A stretch of DNA of 64,000 nt from Balaenoptera acutorostrata (lineage: Eukaryota > Chordata > Mammalia > Artiodactyla > Balaenopteridae): assembly GCF_949987535.1 (NCBI RefSeq), contig NC_080067.1, forward strand, positions 57,470,405 through 57,534,404, read 5' to 3'. The position numbers and the translations under genes were made by a program. Shown piece after piece: positions 24,303 through 35,218 of this stretch. The notes under the pieces are model-generated. The model saw nothing but the letters and a program-made list of their open reading frames with translations, made no database searches and was not told where the DNA came from. Numbering within the stretch: position 1 is the stretch's first letter; every line of letters begins with the position of its first letter.

Positions 24303-25914
24303 TCCTTTTTTTTTTTTTTTTTTTTTTGTCACTTACGCTTCATTTAGTTTTTCTAGGGAAAGAGTAGTTTGGGGCAAATAGGAAGTCAATATTTTTAGTC
24401 AGTCTACTTTTCTTATCAAATCTAGCAAATATATGTAATATATAATATATAAAATCTTTATCTCATATATATTAATGTTTTTATTTGCATGGCATATTTG
24501 GTGACATTTTTGATTAAACCAATATCTGTAAGCATTTTTTCATTTTGGTAATTAATTTGTTTTGTATGATTTTGGAAATAAAATAGACTGTAATTTTTAG
24601 AGCAGTTTTAGAGTCAATGCAAAATTGAATGGAAGGTACAGAGATTTCCCATACACCCCTTGCGTCCACACACATGTAGCCTCCCTCATTAATGCCACCC
24701 AACCAGAGTGGTACATTTGTTAAAATTAATGAACCTACACTGACAAATTGTTGTCCCCCAAAGTCCATAGTTTACATTAGGGTTAATTCTGGGTGCTATA
24801 CATTCTATGGGTTTTGATAAATGTATAATGACATATGTTTACCATTGTAGTATCATATAGAAATAGTTTTACTGCCCTAAAAATCTGCTGTGCTCTGCCT
24901 ATTCATTCCTCTCTCCCCGCTAACCTCTGACAGTCACTGATCTCTTAACTGCCTCCCTAGTTTTGACTTTTCTGGAATGTCATATAGTTGAAATCATACA
25001 GTATGTAGCATTTTCAGATAGGCTTTTTCCATTTAGTAATATTCATTTAAGTTTCTTTTATGTCTTTTCATGTTTTGATAGCTCATTTCTTTTTAGTGTT
25101 GAATAACATTCTATTACCTAAGTGTGGCACAGTTTATTTATCTAGTCTCCTACTGAGGGGCATCTTGGTTGCTTGCAAGTTTTGGCAAGTATGAATAAAG
25201 CTGCTATCAATATCTGTGTGCAGGCTTTTGTGTGAACATAAGTTTTCAACTTCTTTGGATCAATACCAAGGAGTGTGGTTGCTGGATAGAATGGTAAGAG
25301 TATGTTTAGTTTTGTAAGAAACTGCCAAACTATCTTCCAAAGTGGCTGTACCATTTTGCATTCCCACCAGCAGTGAATGAGAGTTCCTGTTGCTCTGAAT
25401 CCTCAGTAGCATTTAGTGTTGTCTGTGTTCTGATTTTGGCCATTCTAATAGGTGTATAGTGATAATGTTTTATAGTGTATTAAAGCACTATAGTTTTATA
25501 GTGTTTTAATTTGTATTTCCCTGATGACATATGATGTGGGACATGTTTTCATGAGTTTATCTCCAATGTATGTATTTTCTTTGGTGGATGAGGTGTCTTT
25601 TAAAGTCTTTGGCCCATTTTAAAATCAAGTTTGTTTTCTTATTGTTGAATTTTAAGGGTTCTTTGTATATTTTGGATAATAGTCCTTTATCAGATATGTA
25701 TTTTGTTAATATTTTCCCTCAGTCTGTAGCTTGTCTTATTCTCTTTCACAAAGTCTTTCAAAGCGCAGATGTTTTTAATTTTAATGAAATCCAGCTTATC
25801 AATTATTTCTTGCATGGATCACACATTTGATGTTGTCTCTAAAAAGTCATTGCTATACCCAAAGTCATCGAGATAGTCTCTTATGTTATCTTCTAGCAGT
25901 GACTATTTCCTTTT
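24290..25914 (-). mobile_element. 5'-truncated L1M nested inside an older L1M, antisense
   Basis: The insert at 24303-25901 is flanked by an exact 13-bp duplication, actatttcctttt (24290-24302 and 25902-25914). A T-run (24306-24327) marks its 3' tail. L1 3' UTR and ORF2 C-terminal sequence run from about 24590 to 25901. The outer element's 3' UTR continues on both sides. The piece between the tail and the first recognised L1 3' UTR (24328-24590) is not identified. Confidence 0.8.
25142..25354 (-). pseudogene. L1M ORF2 C-terminal fragment
   Basis: A 70-codon open piece with the ORF2 C-terminal pattern, QPLWKIVWQFLTKL, followed by a LLGIDPK-type segment and ILIAALFILAKT. These correspond to [14 protein letters not shown] and [10 protein letters not shown] in the younger copies of this window. 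It is a fragment of the nested L1M and has no function as a gene. Confidence 0.85.
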
Positions 25915-26540
25915 AGAGGAAAATAATATATAAAAGTCAAAATCTGGGTGCTAGGTATTGCTATTGCAGTGTCACTCCCTCCAGGCTCTCTCAGTAGACA
26001 GAGCTGGGAATATATATACACAGACACTTACATCAACATTACTATATCTTTCTACCTATTTAAAACAATGAGTTATCATTAATACTTCAAATCTAATCAA
26101 ATACTGCAGAATTCATTCTGGTCTTGTTCCTTTCCATATCTGCAAATTGCTTATCTGTAAGTGAGGAACACATCTTCCGGTATTCTTAAGATATTTATTC
26201 ATTTGATCAGTTGCCCTATATGAAAAATTTCCCATTGCTGCCACTTCTCCTTCCTCTGCATAGATGCTCTCTGCACCCAGCTTGTGCTCTGACAGTCCTC
26301 ACTGGGCTGCTCCCCGCATGAACCCCCTCCTCATCTCATTTGGGCTCCAACAGCCTGTGTCTGGGCTTGCCCCTCTATGTATACTCTCCTTGCCCTTCTA
26401 ATGCTCTGATTCCCCACACTGGGTTGCCTTCTTCTGTGAAACCCTTCCTCAACCTGCCAGGCTCTGACACCTTGCTCTGGGCCATCATGGATCCATGCCC
26501 TACCTTACCCTGCTTTACCCAGTTACTTTGACTTAATTGT
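25915..26540 (-). repeat. Ancient L1M 3' UTR, antisense (outer element, right part)
   Basis: Resumes the outer element: 'tcaaaatctgggtgctaggt', 'ctctctcagtagacagagct', 'ttatttgatcag'-like and 'gttgccctatatgaaaaatt' patches follow the L1M 3' UTR pattern. The GC-richer stretch 26260-26500 fits the same UTR type. Confidence 0.65.
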
Positions 26541-26559
26541 TTAGGGATGAAAAATAAGG

Positions 26560-27170
26560 GGGAGAGAAGAGAGACAGATTTTTTTTATGTCCTTCAGTGA
26601 AATTTATACTTTGGTGTTATTTTCTTTGTTAGATTTCTAGCCATTTTATATTTTTGTTTGTATTGTGAATGCTTTTTTTCTATTTCCATGTTATTTTTGG
26701 TATATAAGAAAGTTTAATTTATATGTTGAGTGTTTAATTTATAGCCAACCAACTTCTGAAGCTCTTCTATATAGATTTAATCATTTTCAATTTAGGAATC
26801 ATAATTTCATCTTCAAATAGTGATCTTTTTGCTTCTTACTCATATGTATTTAATAGAACTTTTCCTAGAACACATGAGTTTCTTATCATTTTATGCATAA
26901 TGGAAGTTTCCTTAAATAGATAGAAGTTCTTTGCATTTGGGAACCTCTTAGCTTAAGTTGTATAATTTGTATTTATAGGAAAAAAGTTATTTAAATAAAC
27001 ATTTCTGTAAAATTTATTGTTTAGTATTAAGATTTATTTCTGGTTTATATTCTGATTAATATATTGTATTAATGTATATAAAATTATTAAATTTAAAAGA
27101 ATGAGGGCCTTTTAAATATACTTAAGAATCAGCTAACATACTGATTGATCATTAAGTTTAGATTTTTTTT
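26560..27170 (-). repeat. Ancient L1M ORF2 remnant, antisense
   Basis: The order fits the reverse complement of L1 ORF2 in the RT region ('aatttatagccaaccaactt', 'tttttgcttcttactcatat', 'ttttcctagaacacatgag'). It probably belongs to the same outer L1M. Frames are fully decayed. Confidence 0.55.
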
Positions 27171-27454
27171 CCTTCCAGACTATAGAAGTAGAAAATCCAT
27201 GATTACACAGAATTCTAGAATCTACTGAATCCAAAATCCTTAACCAGAAGGTTGGGGTCAGGTGGGATGGGAAATTTATGAAATTAAAACTATGTATTAT
27301 GATTGATTCATATTATAAAATTTTTGAACTACTTAAATTACTCAAAATATTCTTCCATCATTCCCTAAAATCTTCTAAAAGTATCAGAAGCATAGCAAAA
27401 TAGATTCTAATTTTCATATTCTTACTTCTGAAATAATGCATGAGCTCTTTGTAG

Positions 27455-27573
27455 CAGTGGTTTTCAAACTTTAACAGGCATATGAATTACCTGTGTATGG
27501 GGGCTGGGAATTTACATTTTCATCAAACATTCCAGGTGACAGTAGGTTCGTGACCCTCACCTAAGAAACACTG
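27455..27573 (+). mobile_element. MER5A-like hAT-Charlie fragment
   Basis: It begins cagtggttttcaaacttta and ends aagaaacactg, matching the terminal inverted repeats of the MER5/Charlie non-autonomous hAT elements (CAGTGGTTCTCAAA type). 'gaattacctg' and 'gaatttacattttcat' match internal MER5A landmarks. No clean 8-bp duplication remains. Confidence 0.75.
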
Positions 27574-27579
27574 ATTTAG

Positions 27580-29435
27580 ACTGAGACAATGTTCGAATAA
27601 ATATTTCAACGAATACACAATACACTTTTGTTCCAAGTGTAACAAGCAGTTTCCCAGTGAGGATGTCAGAATTCATAGAATAGAAGGTATTATGTAGTTG
27701 GAGTCAACTGCACTCTATAAAATCAACTTCTAAAATAGACTGTTGATGTTCATCATCTGTCTGGGACCAAGACCTAAGTTCTTTGAATGTTCCTATCATT
27801 TTTTTAGGTTTTTAGGAAAGTGACACAATATAAAATAGTCTAAAAGGAGTTGCAAATCTACTCTAGTTATTTATCCAATTTTCAGTCTTTCAGAAGCTTT
27901 CTTCCAGGCAAGAGTAAGTTTAGAATTATCTGTGAGTAGCTACAAAATATTGGCTGTTGCTTGGAATTTCCTAAGTATAACATAAGTTTTGGAGGAAATT
28001 ATTTGGTCATTTAGTCTAATGTAAAACTGAAAAGTGGCCCGAAGTTCGCCCCACAATTTAAAATATGTTGGTGTTCAGTTCTGTGTAACTAACTTTCTCT
28101 GTTGGTCTCTTTGCTATCTGTCACTTCTAAGGGCCAGAACTGTGAAGCTTGAGGCCCCTCAGGTTCCAAATTTGTGACAAATCTCCCAGGGCTCACTGGA
28201 GTGGCAGTAAGTTCTCACAGTTTGATTTCCTTTCAACCACTGACGTGTTAGAAAAGTAGCAACAAAGGCTGCCACGGAAAACAGCAATTCTGTTTCCTGA
28301 CTGACCGCCATGGTGATGACTTACCTCTTTTGTTCCATTGATTTTTTTTGTTGTTGAATAATTTTAATACTTTTCTCCATATAATATATGGTATGGTTTT
28401 CACAAACTGGCGTAATCCTTTAACTGTGCTGTGAATGTAGCCACTGTTTCTCACATTCTTCTTCCGTCTATCCCCATCATCTGCCATAGAAAAGTTGATT
28501 TTATTTTTAAAGATTTCTTTACCCTTTTAAGCTGTTATTTTCACTTTAAATATATGGTGTTTTTATGTTATAAAGTTAGATCCTCTTTTAATAGTATAGA
28601 TATGAATAAAAACCTCATGTTCACTGAAACATTATTTTGTGATATTTTAGCATCAGTCCAGTAAAAGAAAGTCATTTTTAGGGAAAAATGTAGTATAGTC
28701 TATGCATTCAGTCAAGAAAGAAGGCTAACATTTTTAATGAAGGAGGGATATTATTAGGGGGAAATAATGACTTTTGAGTCAGGCAGAAACACCAGTACCA
28801 AACCAAACTGCTTGGCTTTTTGTAACTCTATTCAGAAACTGACTAATCTACAATGACAAGGGCAAAATCAAACAGCACATGATCTCTATTACTAGCAGTA
28901 ATGTTTTTACTTTTGAGCATATGTCTAAAACTCCCTTTTAAAATCAGCTTATCAAATACTAGGCACTTGATGAACAAAAAGGCAGAAATGATTATTATGT
29001 AGCCTTTGCTAAGAAATTAAGCATCACCTTTAAATGACCGACATTGAAAGCAAAATAGTTTTCATCACCATTCAAATATTAATAAAGAAAAATCTAGACT
29101 ATATTTCCCAATATTCAAATTATTTCAGAGTTTTTAGAAACAAGCAAAAAGCTGCTACTTATCGTACATCTTCTGTTTGGTCTGGTTTATGGCTCCCATT
29201 CTTTGGCAAATAATGCATGGCACACATAGGAGTGCTGGAACATATTTTAATAACTCTGAATTCCCTACCACTCATGACCCATCTGATAATTTGGGGACCC
29301 CAAGCTATAGGGAAGTCAAATGGGGAAGACTCTGTGCTCAAGAGAGTTGATTTCTTGGCATGGTTTAACTATGCATCCTATTAATGCTATAAACATGTAC
29401 TGGTTATTATCTGTTCATGACCCCACCTCACCCAG
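27580..29435. other. Unassigned noncoding sequence
   Basis: No repeat recognised. The only item of interest is a small open frame on the minus strand at 28159-28311, listed separately. Confidence 0.4.
28159..28311 (-). other. Candidate 50-codon ORF with strong start context (speculative)
   Basis: On the minus strand an ATG at 28311-28309 sits in the context tcaccATGG, close to the optimal vertebrate start signal. It opens a 50-codon frame ending in TGA at 28161-28159. The N-terminus has a hydrophobic stretch, LLFSVAAFVATFL. A gtaagt donor-like sequence lies just upstream. I do not recognise the protein, and frames of this size arise by chance. It could be a decayed exon, a retrocopy piece or nothing. 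Confidence 0.15.
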
Positions 29436-29439
29436 GTCC

Positions 29440-29885
29440 ATGTTCTGCCCTTCTGTCTTGTTCTATGCCCTGGGAGGCTGGCCTTGACCTCTTTGAGCTG
29501 CATTTACCCAGGCTCCCTGGACAGCTGGCTTCCTGTTTAAATCTAGCAGGTGCCAGTCAATGGCAGGAGAATGGAGGGTAGTAGAAGAGAGAGTTTTGGG
29601 TTATTTTTTCCCCTTTCTTTTCCTCTTTGGGCCATGGTTTCTGGCATCCTTCCATGACTACAACTTCAACAAGTTTCTTTCTTTCCACCCTCCAGCTCTA
29701 ACTGTACTCCAGTAACACTGTTATTCCTCTTGCTCTGGGCCAGGAAATGACTTCCTTCAGTTGCTCTTCTTTGGGTGCTGCAGCATTCCTTTTTGGTTCC
29801 CTTTACCCTGTCCTCACCTCTACAAGATTTCCTCTTAAAATCTTCTGAGTTGGATTCTGATTCCTGCATGCCTGGCACAGCGTGA
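29440..29885 (+). repeat. LTR/MER-like old repeat, family not assigned
   Basis: 'ctgggaggctggccttgacc', 'ccatgactacaacttcaaca', 'tctaactgtactccagtaac' and 'ttggttccctttaccctgtc' recall a mammalian LTR-type repeat in order. I cannot name it safely. Confidence 0.4.
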
Positions 29886-29889
29886 ACCA

Positions 29890-31050
29890 GCAATAAGATG
29901 CACTACATGACACATTTGATTGTCAAAATTCCATTTTTGGATATAGAAATAAGGTGGGAAACCTAAAGAAAAGTCTTAAGGCCTGATCTACCTAGAAAGT
30001 GCTTACATTTGATACAGCTTGACTATTGCTCCCTGCTGCTTCTCAGCTCCTGCTTTCTCGATTACTGCAACCAGCTCCTCAGCTACTGGCATTACCTACC
30101 ACTCCCACTGCCAGGACCCCATTGCCCACAGTGATGAGAAATCTTTTAAGGTGGGATGAAAGAAGGCGAGGCTATTTCAGGAGCATTAGTAAGAGATAGT
30201 TGAGGCTGCAATAAAACATGCATTGGAATTTATCTAGCACCCCTATGGGCAGCCACTGCACCGCTTGCTATTGAATCGTGATGGAAATGACTTTTCTTCT
30301 AATCCCAGTTGTGATCCTGATACTTGGCTGATAGTTGGTTTTCTCTACTCTGACCTGACTCTTTGTTTGGCTTATTGGACTTCTTCTCCTCTCATTTGTC
30401 TGTGCATTTTTGATGTTCTTTTAAGTCCTACTCCAAGACTATAATATGCCAAGTATCATGTAGACGCTACCATCTTTGTCTCCTCTATTGCTGTTCCTGC
30501 CACCATCACTCTTGCCTTAGCCTCTGCCTTTACTTTCACCACTGCCATCCCCTACCCTTCACACTCCCCTCTACAACCCCCCATACGTGCCATCCTGCTG
30601 TTCCTTGGTCTGCCATCATTGCCTTCCTTGACTCTGCCTTTCCTGCCATCGATCACCCTTCAACCACTGCCATGAGCATCTCCACCACCAGCTCTGTATT
30701 TTGCACCAGCTGCCAGTTTAACAGTCTGTTTCCTTCTGCATTTCAGCCCTTAAACTGAGCTCCCAAATATCTAGTCCCCACAGATTATGGAGTTTGGTAT
30801 TTTAAAATTTTGTTTTTAACACTGTAGAAAATATAAAGAGAGGTTAGTTCTCCAGGATTCATTAGTTTGTGGTTTATAGCAGGTGCACGTGAATATATTT
30901 TTCTCTTGAGGAAACAGGAACATGCCTTTGATCACTTTGTTATTTTGAGATAAATTTCATTTTTATAGTGTTTCTTTCTTTCTTCCTTTGGACTCTGTTT
31001 CCAAACCCAAACCCTGTTCATTTGACAATGGAGAAAATCTTATATCCTGG
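29890..31050. other. Unassigned; pyrimidine-rich block with degenerate CCA/TGCCAT motifs
   Basis: Between about 30440 and 30760 the plus strand is pyrimidine-rich and repeats motifs such as 'ccaccatcac', 'accactgccat' and 'ctgccatcat'. It may be a decayed minisatellite. Nothing else is recognised. Confidence 0.4.
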
Positions 31051-31051
31051 A

Positions 31052-31115
31052 TGCATAAATTTTTTTTTTTAATTTTTAAATTTAATTTATTTTTTTATAC
31101 AGCAGGTGCATAAAT
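31052..31115 (-). mobile_element. Micro L1 insertion: L1 3' terminus only
   Basis: A T-run and AT-rich tail (31061-31094) are joined to tttttttatacagcaggt, which matches the last bases of the full-length L1 here (tttttttatactgcaggt at 35727). Direct repeats tgcataaat flank it (31052-31060 and 31107-31115). This fits an L1 insertion that kept only some 12 bases of L1 body. Confidence 0.6.
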
Positions 31116-31119
31116 GTTT

Positions 31120-32070
31120 TGTGCAGCAAAGTTTCTATAGTAGAAATCCAATTTCCTGGTTAAGACAGGAGTAGAGTTTAAATAAGGTGATGAAAAACTG
31201 AATAATATACATATTGTCTTTCCTATTAAAACAATGTAAAGAAAAAAAATGACAGAAATGAAAGAGATAACTGAATGAGGAGACCCGCCAACTTTCTTCA
31301 GAAAAATTTCTCTAGATTCTGGGCTATACCACTAGTGCTTGGATTACAGACATAGTATGCAGCCTTTCCTAAGCAGTGTATAATGTCACACTCTTATTTT
31401 TAAAAAATTAACATGATCCTGCAAAATGAACATGATCCTGGTATCTGTTAATAATTAGGAATCACTAAGAAAAGCTTTTACTTATTTTTATAGTTTTATT
31501 TTCAAAGTTTATGGTTACCATTTTTAAGAAAGTCATAGACAAACTGTAGAAGATTTAGAAAGCATTAAAAATGACTCAAGAGTTTTAAAATGGGAGCTCT
31601 GAAGAAAGCTTAACGGAATTAGAATTATTCAGTAGAGAAAAAGATGAAGGTACAATTGCCTTCAGGGGATTAATAGGGACTGAATGTTCCTTTTTCTTCC
31701 TTAAATGTAAGGAGAGGGAACAGTGATATATGTTAGTAAGAAAAGTAAAAAACACTTTCTATGTGGACATTTTTAGCATTCTCTTTTCTGAAGTTCTTCA
31801 AAAATAGACTTATCTGGAAAATTTTTCCAGCATCTCCCAAATTACATTCAGTAGAGACGTGGTTTTTCAGCAAGACTAATTTTTCTAAGATTTCCTTGGT
31901 CAAAGATGCTCGGGAAATGTTGCATACCCCATCCTCTCCTTGGATGTGAACAATACACATCAGCGTACTGCAGGCTCTGAGAAGTCCTGGAAAGACAGGA
32001 GCTTGCTGAGGTCTGTTTAATGCTTAGGCGACAATGTTTATTTGCAGAAGGGAAAATTTTTTATCCCCCT
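31120..32070. other. Unassigned noncoding sequence
   Basis: No gene or repeat recognised. Confidence 0.4.
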
Positions 32071-32074
32071 GTAG

Positions 32075-32106
32075 CACACATCATATTCTTTTTTTTTTTA
32101 AAGCAG

Positions 32107-32137
<31 letters not shown>

Positions 32138-32425
32138 TTGATTGATTGCTATGTTGGGTCTTCGTTTCTGTGCTAGGGCTTTCTCTAGTTGCGGCAAGCG
32201 GGGGCCACTCTTCATCGCGGTGCGCGGGCCTCTCACTATCGCGGCCTCTCTTGTTGCGGAGCACAGACTCCAGACGCGCAGGCTCCGTAGTTGTGGCTCA
32301 CGGGCCTAGTTGCTCCGCGGCATGTGGGATTTTCCCAGACCAGGGCTCGAACCCGTGTCCCCTGCATTAGCAGGCAGACTCCCAACCACTGCGCCACCAG
32401 GGAAGCCCCACACATCATATTCTTT
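32075..32425 (-). mobile_element. CHR-type SINE, antisense, 17-bp target duplication
   Basis: Body 32092-32408 with a long T-run tail (32109-32132). Box B complement is at 32343-32353. The exact duplication cacacatcatattcttt occurs at 32075-32091 and 32409-32425, so this is a young insertion. Frames across it are SINE artefacts. Confidence 0.92.
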
Positions 32426-33099
32426 AGTTTTCTCTTTAATACCTGTCTAGGAAGCACTGGTTTAAAGCCTGGAGATTGAATTTCGAAACCTGTTGAGGCT
32501 CACTGTTGACTTTTAAGATTACATTAAGAAATGGTTATGAACTTGTGGAATTTAATCCAAGAGATGGATGGGAGTTACATAAGGAATATGTAGGAAACTA
32601 CACAAAGGAATTACCTGGAGGTTGGGTAAATGCCTTATACTTCTATTCCTATGAAATATGTGTACCAGGATGGAGAATACAAGGAAAAATGTGCTGGTTC
32701 CACATATTTGGAGAAGCTGAGGTTTATTTTATACTATTAAAAGTGCTCTCCATGCACCTGCAAAATAACCTATATGAAGTGTATGTTAAATCTATTAAGC
32801 CACCAGGCCCTGATGTAAACGTCTGGATGCTTTTTGCATTAATCTAATTTTAGAATTTTGAAATAAACCTATTTTTATTATAGAAAATTTTATTATAGAA
32901 AGTAGAGGTGCATATTCGCCTTTTTAACTTAAAAATCATGACACTTGCATTCAAATTATGTAAAAAGTATGTACAAACAGCAATTAACTTAAATTTGGAG
33001 GAATGAAAGTGTCTTTGTAGGTTGGAAAAATGCCAACAATATTTGGGAGCTTAATTTTGTCATCCAGTATTCTTGCAATGATTTATGTTGAGTACATTG

Positions 33100-33433
33100 T
33101 CAATTTACTCTTTTTTTTCCTTTAGTTTTATTATTTATTTATTTATTTATTTATTTTTGGCTGTGTTGGGTCTTCGTTTCTGTGCAAGGGCTTTCTCTAG
33201 TTGCGGAAAGCGGGGGCCACTCTTCATCGCGGTGCGCGGGCCTCTCAGTATCGTGGCCTCTCTTGTTGCGGAGCACAAGCTCCAGACGCGCAGGCTCAGT
33301 AGTTGTGGCTCACGGGCCTAGATGCTCCGCGGCATGTGGGATCTTCCCAGATCAGGGCTCGAACCCGTGTCCCCTGCATGGCAGGCAGATTCTCAACCAC
33401 TGCGCCACCAGGCAAGCCCCTCAATTTACTCTT
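33100..33433 (-). mobile_element. CHR-type SINE, antisense, 13-bp target duplication
   Basis: Body 33113-33420, with (TTTA)n tail and box B complement at 33355-33365. Exact duplication tcaatttactctt at 33100-33112 and 33421-33433. Same orientation as the copy 0.7 kb upstream. Confidence 0.92.
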
Positions 33434-33837
33434 GATTTTAAAATTATTCAATATTGAAAATTGTAATGCTATAAAGAACTAGAAAGGATTTTCAATGTAT
33501 GAAGAATATTGAGTTATTATAGTTGTATTTAAAATGTGTTGAATGGTTATTTTTCCCCTTTGAAATACTAATTATATTTTCCATCTAATTTGTTCTCATT
33601 ATTTTCATTATAGGGTTAACTTGGTTTAGTCCCTCCATTTAATAAAGTAGATCACATTTTCCTTTTATCCATCAAAAAATAATGTGGAACATGCAAAATG
33701 TAAAGTATGCAGTGTTCTCCAAGGAAGGAGAGACTCCTACAGACTAATTTTTGTAACTTTACTTTGTTACCACGTGACTGTATATAGATGTCTGTGTTAA
33801 AGCGTTTAACTTTCACTTCAGTTTTCTTGTATATTTT

Positions 33838-33855
33838 CAGTAGTTCATGAGTCTT
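33838..33855. repeat. Target-site duplication, left copy, of the L1 plus transduction
   Basis: cagtagttcatgagtctt, identical over 18 bases to 41673-41690. It abuts the terminal T-run. The inferred empty site reads gtctt/aacat, matching the L1 endonuclease preference (TCTT/AA). Confidence 0.93.
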
Positions 33856-33888
33856 TTTTTTTTTTTTTTTTTATAGACCATCCTGTTT

Positions 33889-34440
33889 ATTCGTTGATTC
33901 ATTTAACAAATACTTGAGAACTACTATGTTCTAGGCACTGTTCTAGATGAACAAAATTAACAAAACCCTCTTCCCTGATAGAGTTTATATTCTAGTGTGA
34001 GAAAACAAACAGATAACCTAAAAAATTATGTTTTATGTTAGATAAGTATTATGGAGAACAATAAAGCAGAAAAGGAGAAGGGGGAGTGGAGAATGACAGT
34101 GGTGTTACTTTAATGATTGTACACAGAAGGTTTCTTTGAGAAGGTGGCATTTGTTAAAAGTGTTGAAAGAAAGAAAGGAAGGAATAATATTCCAGAAGGA
34201 AAATACATCAACCTGAAGTACATCTGAAGTAAGAATGTACCTGGTATAGTCCACAAACAGCAAGGAGGCCATCGTGTCTGAAACAGAATGAGTGAACGGA
34301 AGAACAGCAGAAGATGAAATTATAGACTTAGGGGAACAAATAATGTAGATCAATTACTTAGACCATTTTTAGGATTATGATTTTTACTCCGAGATAGAAT
34401 ACTTCTGGAGAGTTTTGAAAAGATGAATGAGAAGATTAAA
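33889..34440 (-). repeat. L2 3'-end fragment, antisense, inside the transduction
   Basis: 'ttaacaaatacttgagaact', 'tctaggcactgttctagatg', 'gagtttatattctagtgtga' and 'ttatggagaacaataaagca' match the reverse complement of the L2 3' terminus, followed by 'caaacagcaaggaggccatc'. It came with the passenger from the source locus. Confidence 0.75.
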
Positions 34441-34471
34441 TTTCCATCTTAATAGGACCATAATGGCTTCT

Positions 34472-35140
34472 GTGTTTTTTTTTTTTTTTTTTTTGAGGGA
34501 GTCAAGAGATTTTATTTCTGATGTCAGTTCTATTTTTTTTTTTTTTCCACACACACACACTGTATTTTATTTTTACAAGAGATAGATAGACTGACACCAA
34601 GCATTGTACATGGATGACCACAACAAAAGCAACAATGATTGCAATTACCAAACATGAAACACACTTATACTATGTCATAACATTGACATTCAGTCCAGTA
34701 ATCCTCCACTGTAACAGCTCCTTTACTTTGCAGTGAAAATTGATTTGTATATTCTTTTCCTCTGAGTCCTTGTGGGATTTTTTTTTTTTTTAATTCAGAC
34801 AGAAAGTCACAAAAATTATACTCATCCTCATCAGTTCACTCAGTCCCATGTAATTAATTTCTTTTTTTTCATCTTGATCTTTTGTTAGCACTTTTATGAG
34901 TTCATCAGTTTTTCATTAGAGTTCTGAAAATGCTTATTCATTCAGTTCAGCAGTACAGTCAGTTACCAGAAACCTGTACTTGTCAGAGTCTTTTCCATGA
35001 ATTTCTTGAAGATGAAACTCTTTTATAGGAACATATTTGCAAAATCATCAGAGTACACCCAGAACTGTCTGTAAATGACAAAAGACTTAAAAATGACCAT
35101 GGTTAAAGATTTGATGAAAGTTCATAATAATGCAGTTGAC
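34472..35140 (-). pseudogene. Fossil polyadenylated transcript (retrocopy-like), parent unknown
   Basis: On the minus strand the sequence has two successive poly(A)-like tracts (T-runs 34478-34494 and 34535-34547), each shortly after an AATAAA signal. Upstream lies cDNA-like sequence without obvious repeats. It includes a 35-codon open piece with the pattern VPIKEFHLQEIHGKDSDKYR followed by FLVTDCTAELNE and a stop. I cannot name the parent gene. It may instead be a 3' UTR exon of the source locus. Confidence 0.4.
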
Positions 35141-35218
35141 AAGAAAATTAGTTATTTCTGAGATATACATTTTAAAGTAATAACTAGGATTATTACTTAT
35201 AACATTATACCAGAACAG

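Noticed and set aside
32506..32847. 113-codon plus-strand frame
   Set aside because: Begins at TTG; no early in-frame ATG, no known domain and no exon signals seen. Probably chance, though it lies in unmasked sequence.
32092..33420. Arg/Ser-rich frames repeated at several places
   Set aside because: They are translations of the CHR SINE body and recur wherever it occurs (20.4, 22.4, 32.1, 33.1, 42.8, 46.7 kb).
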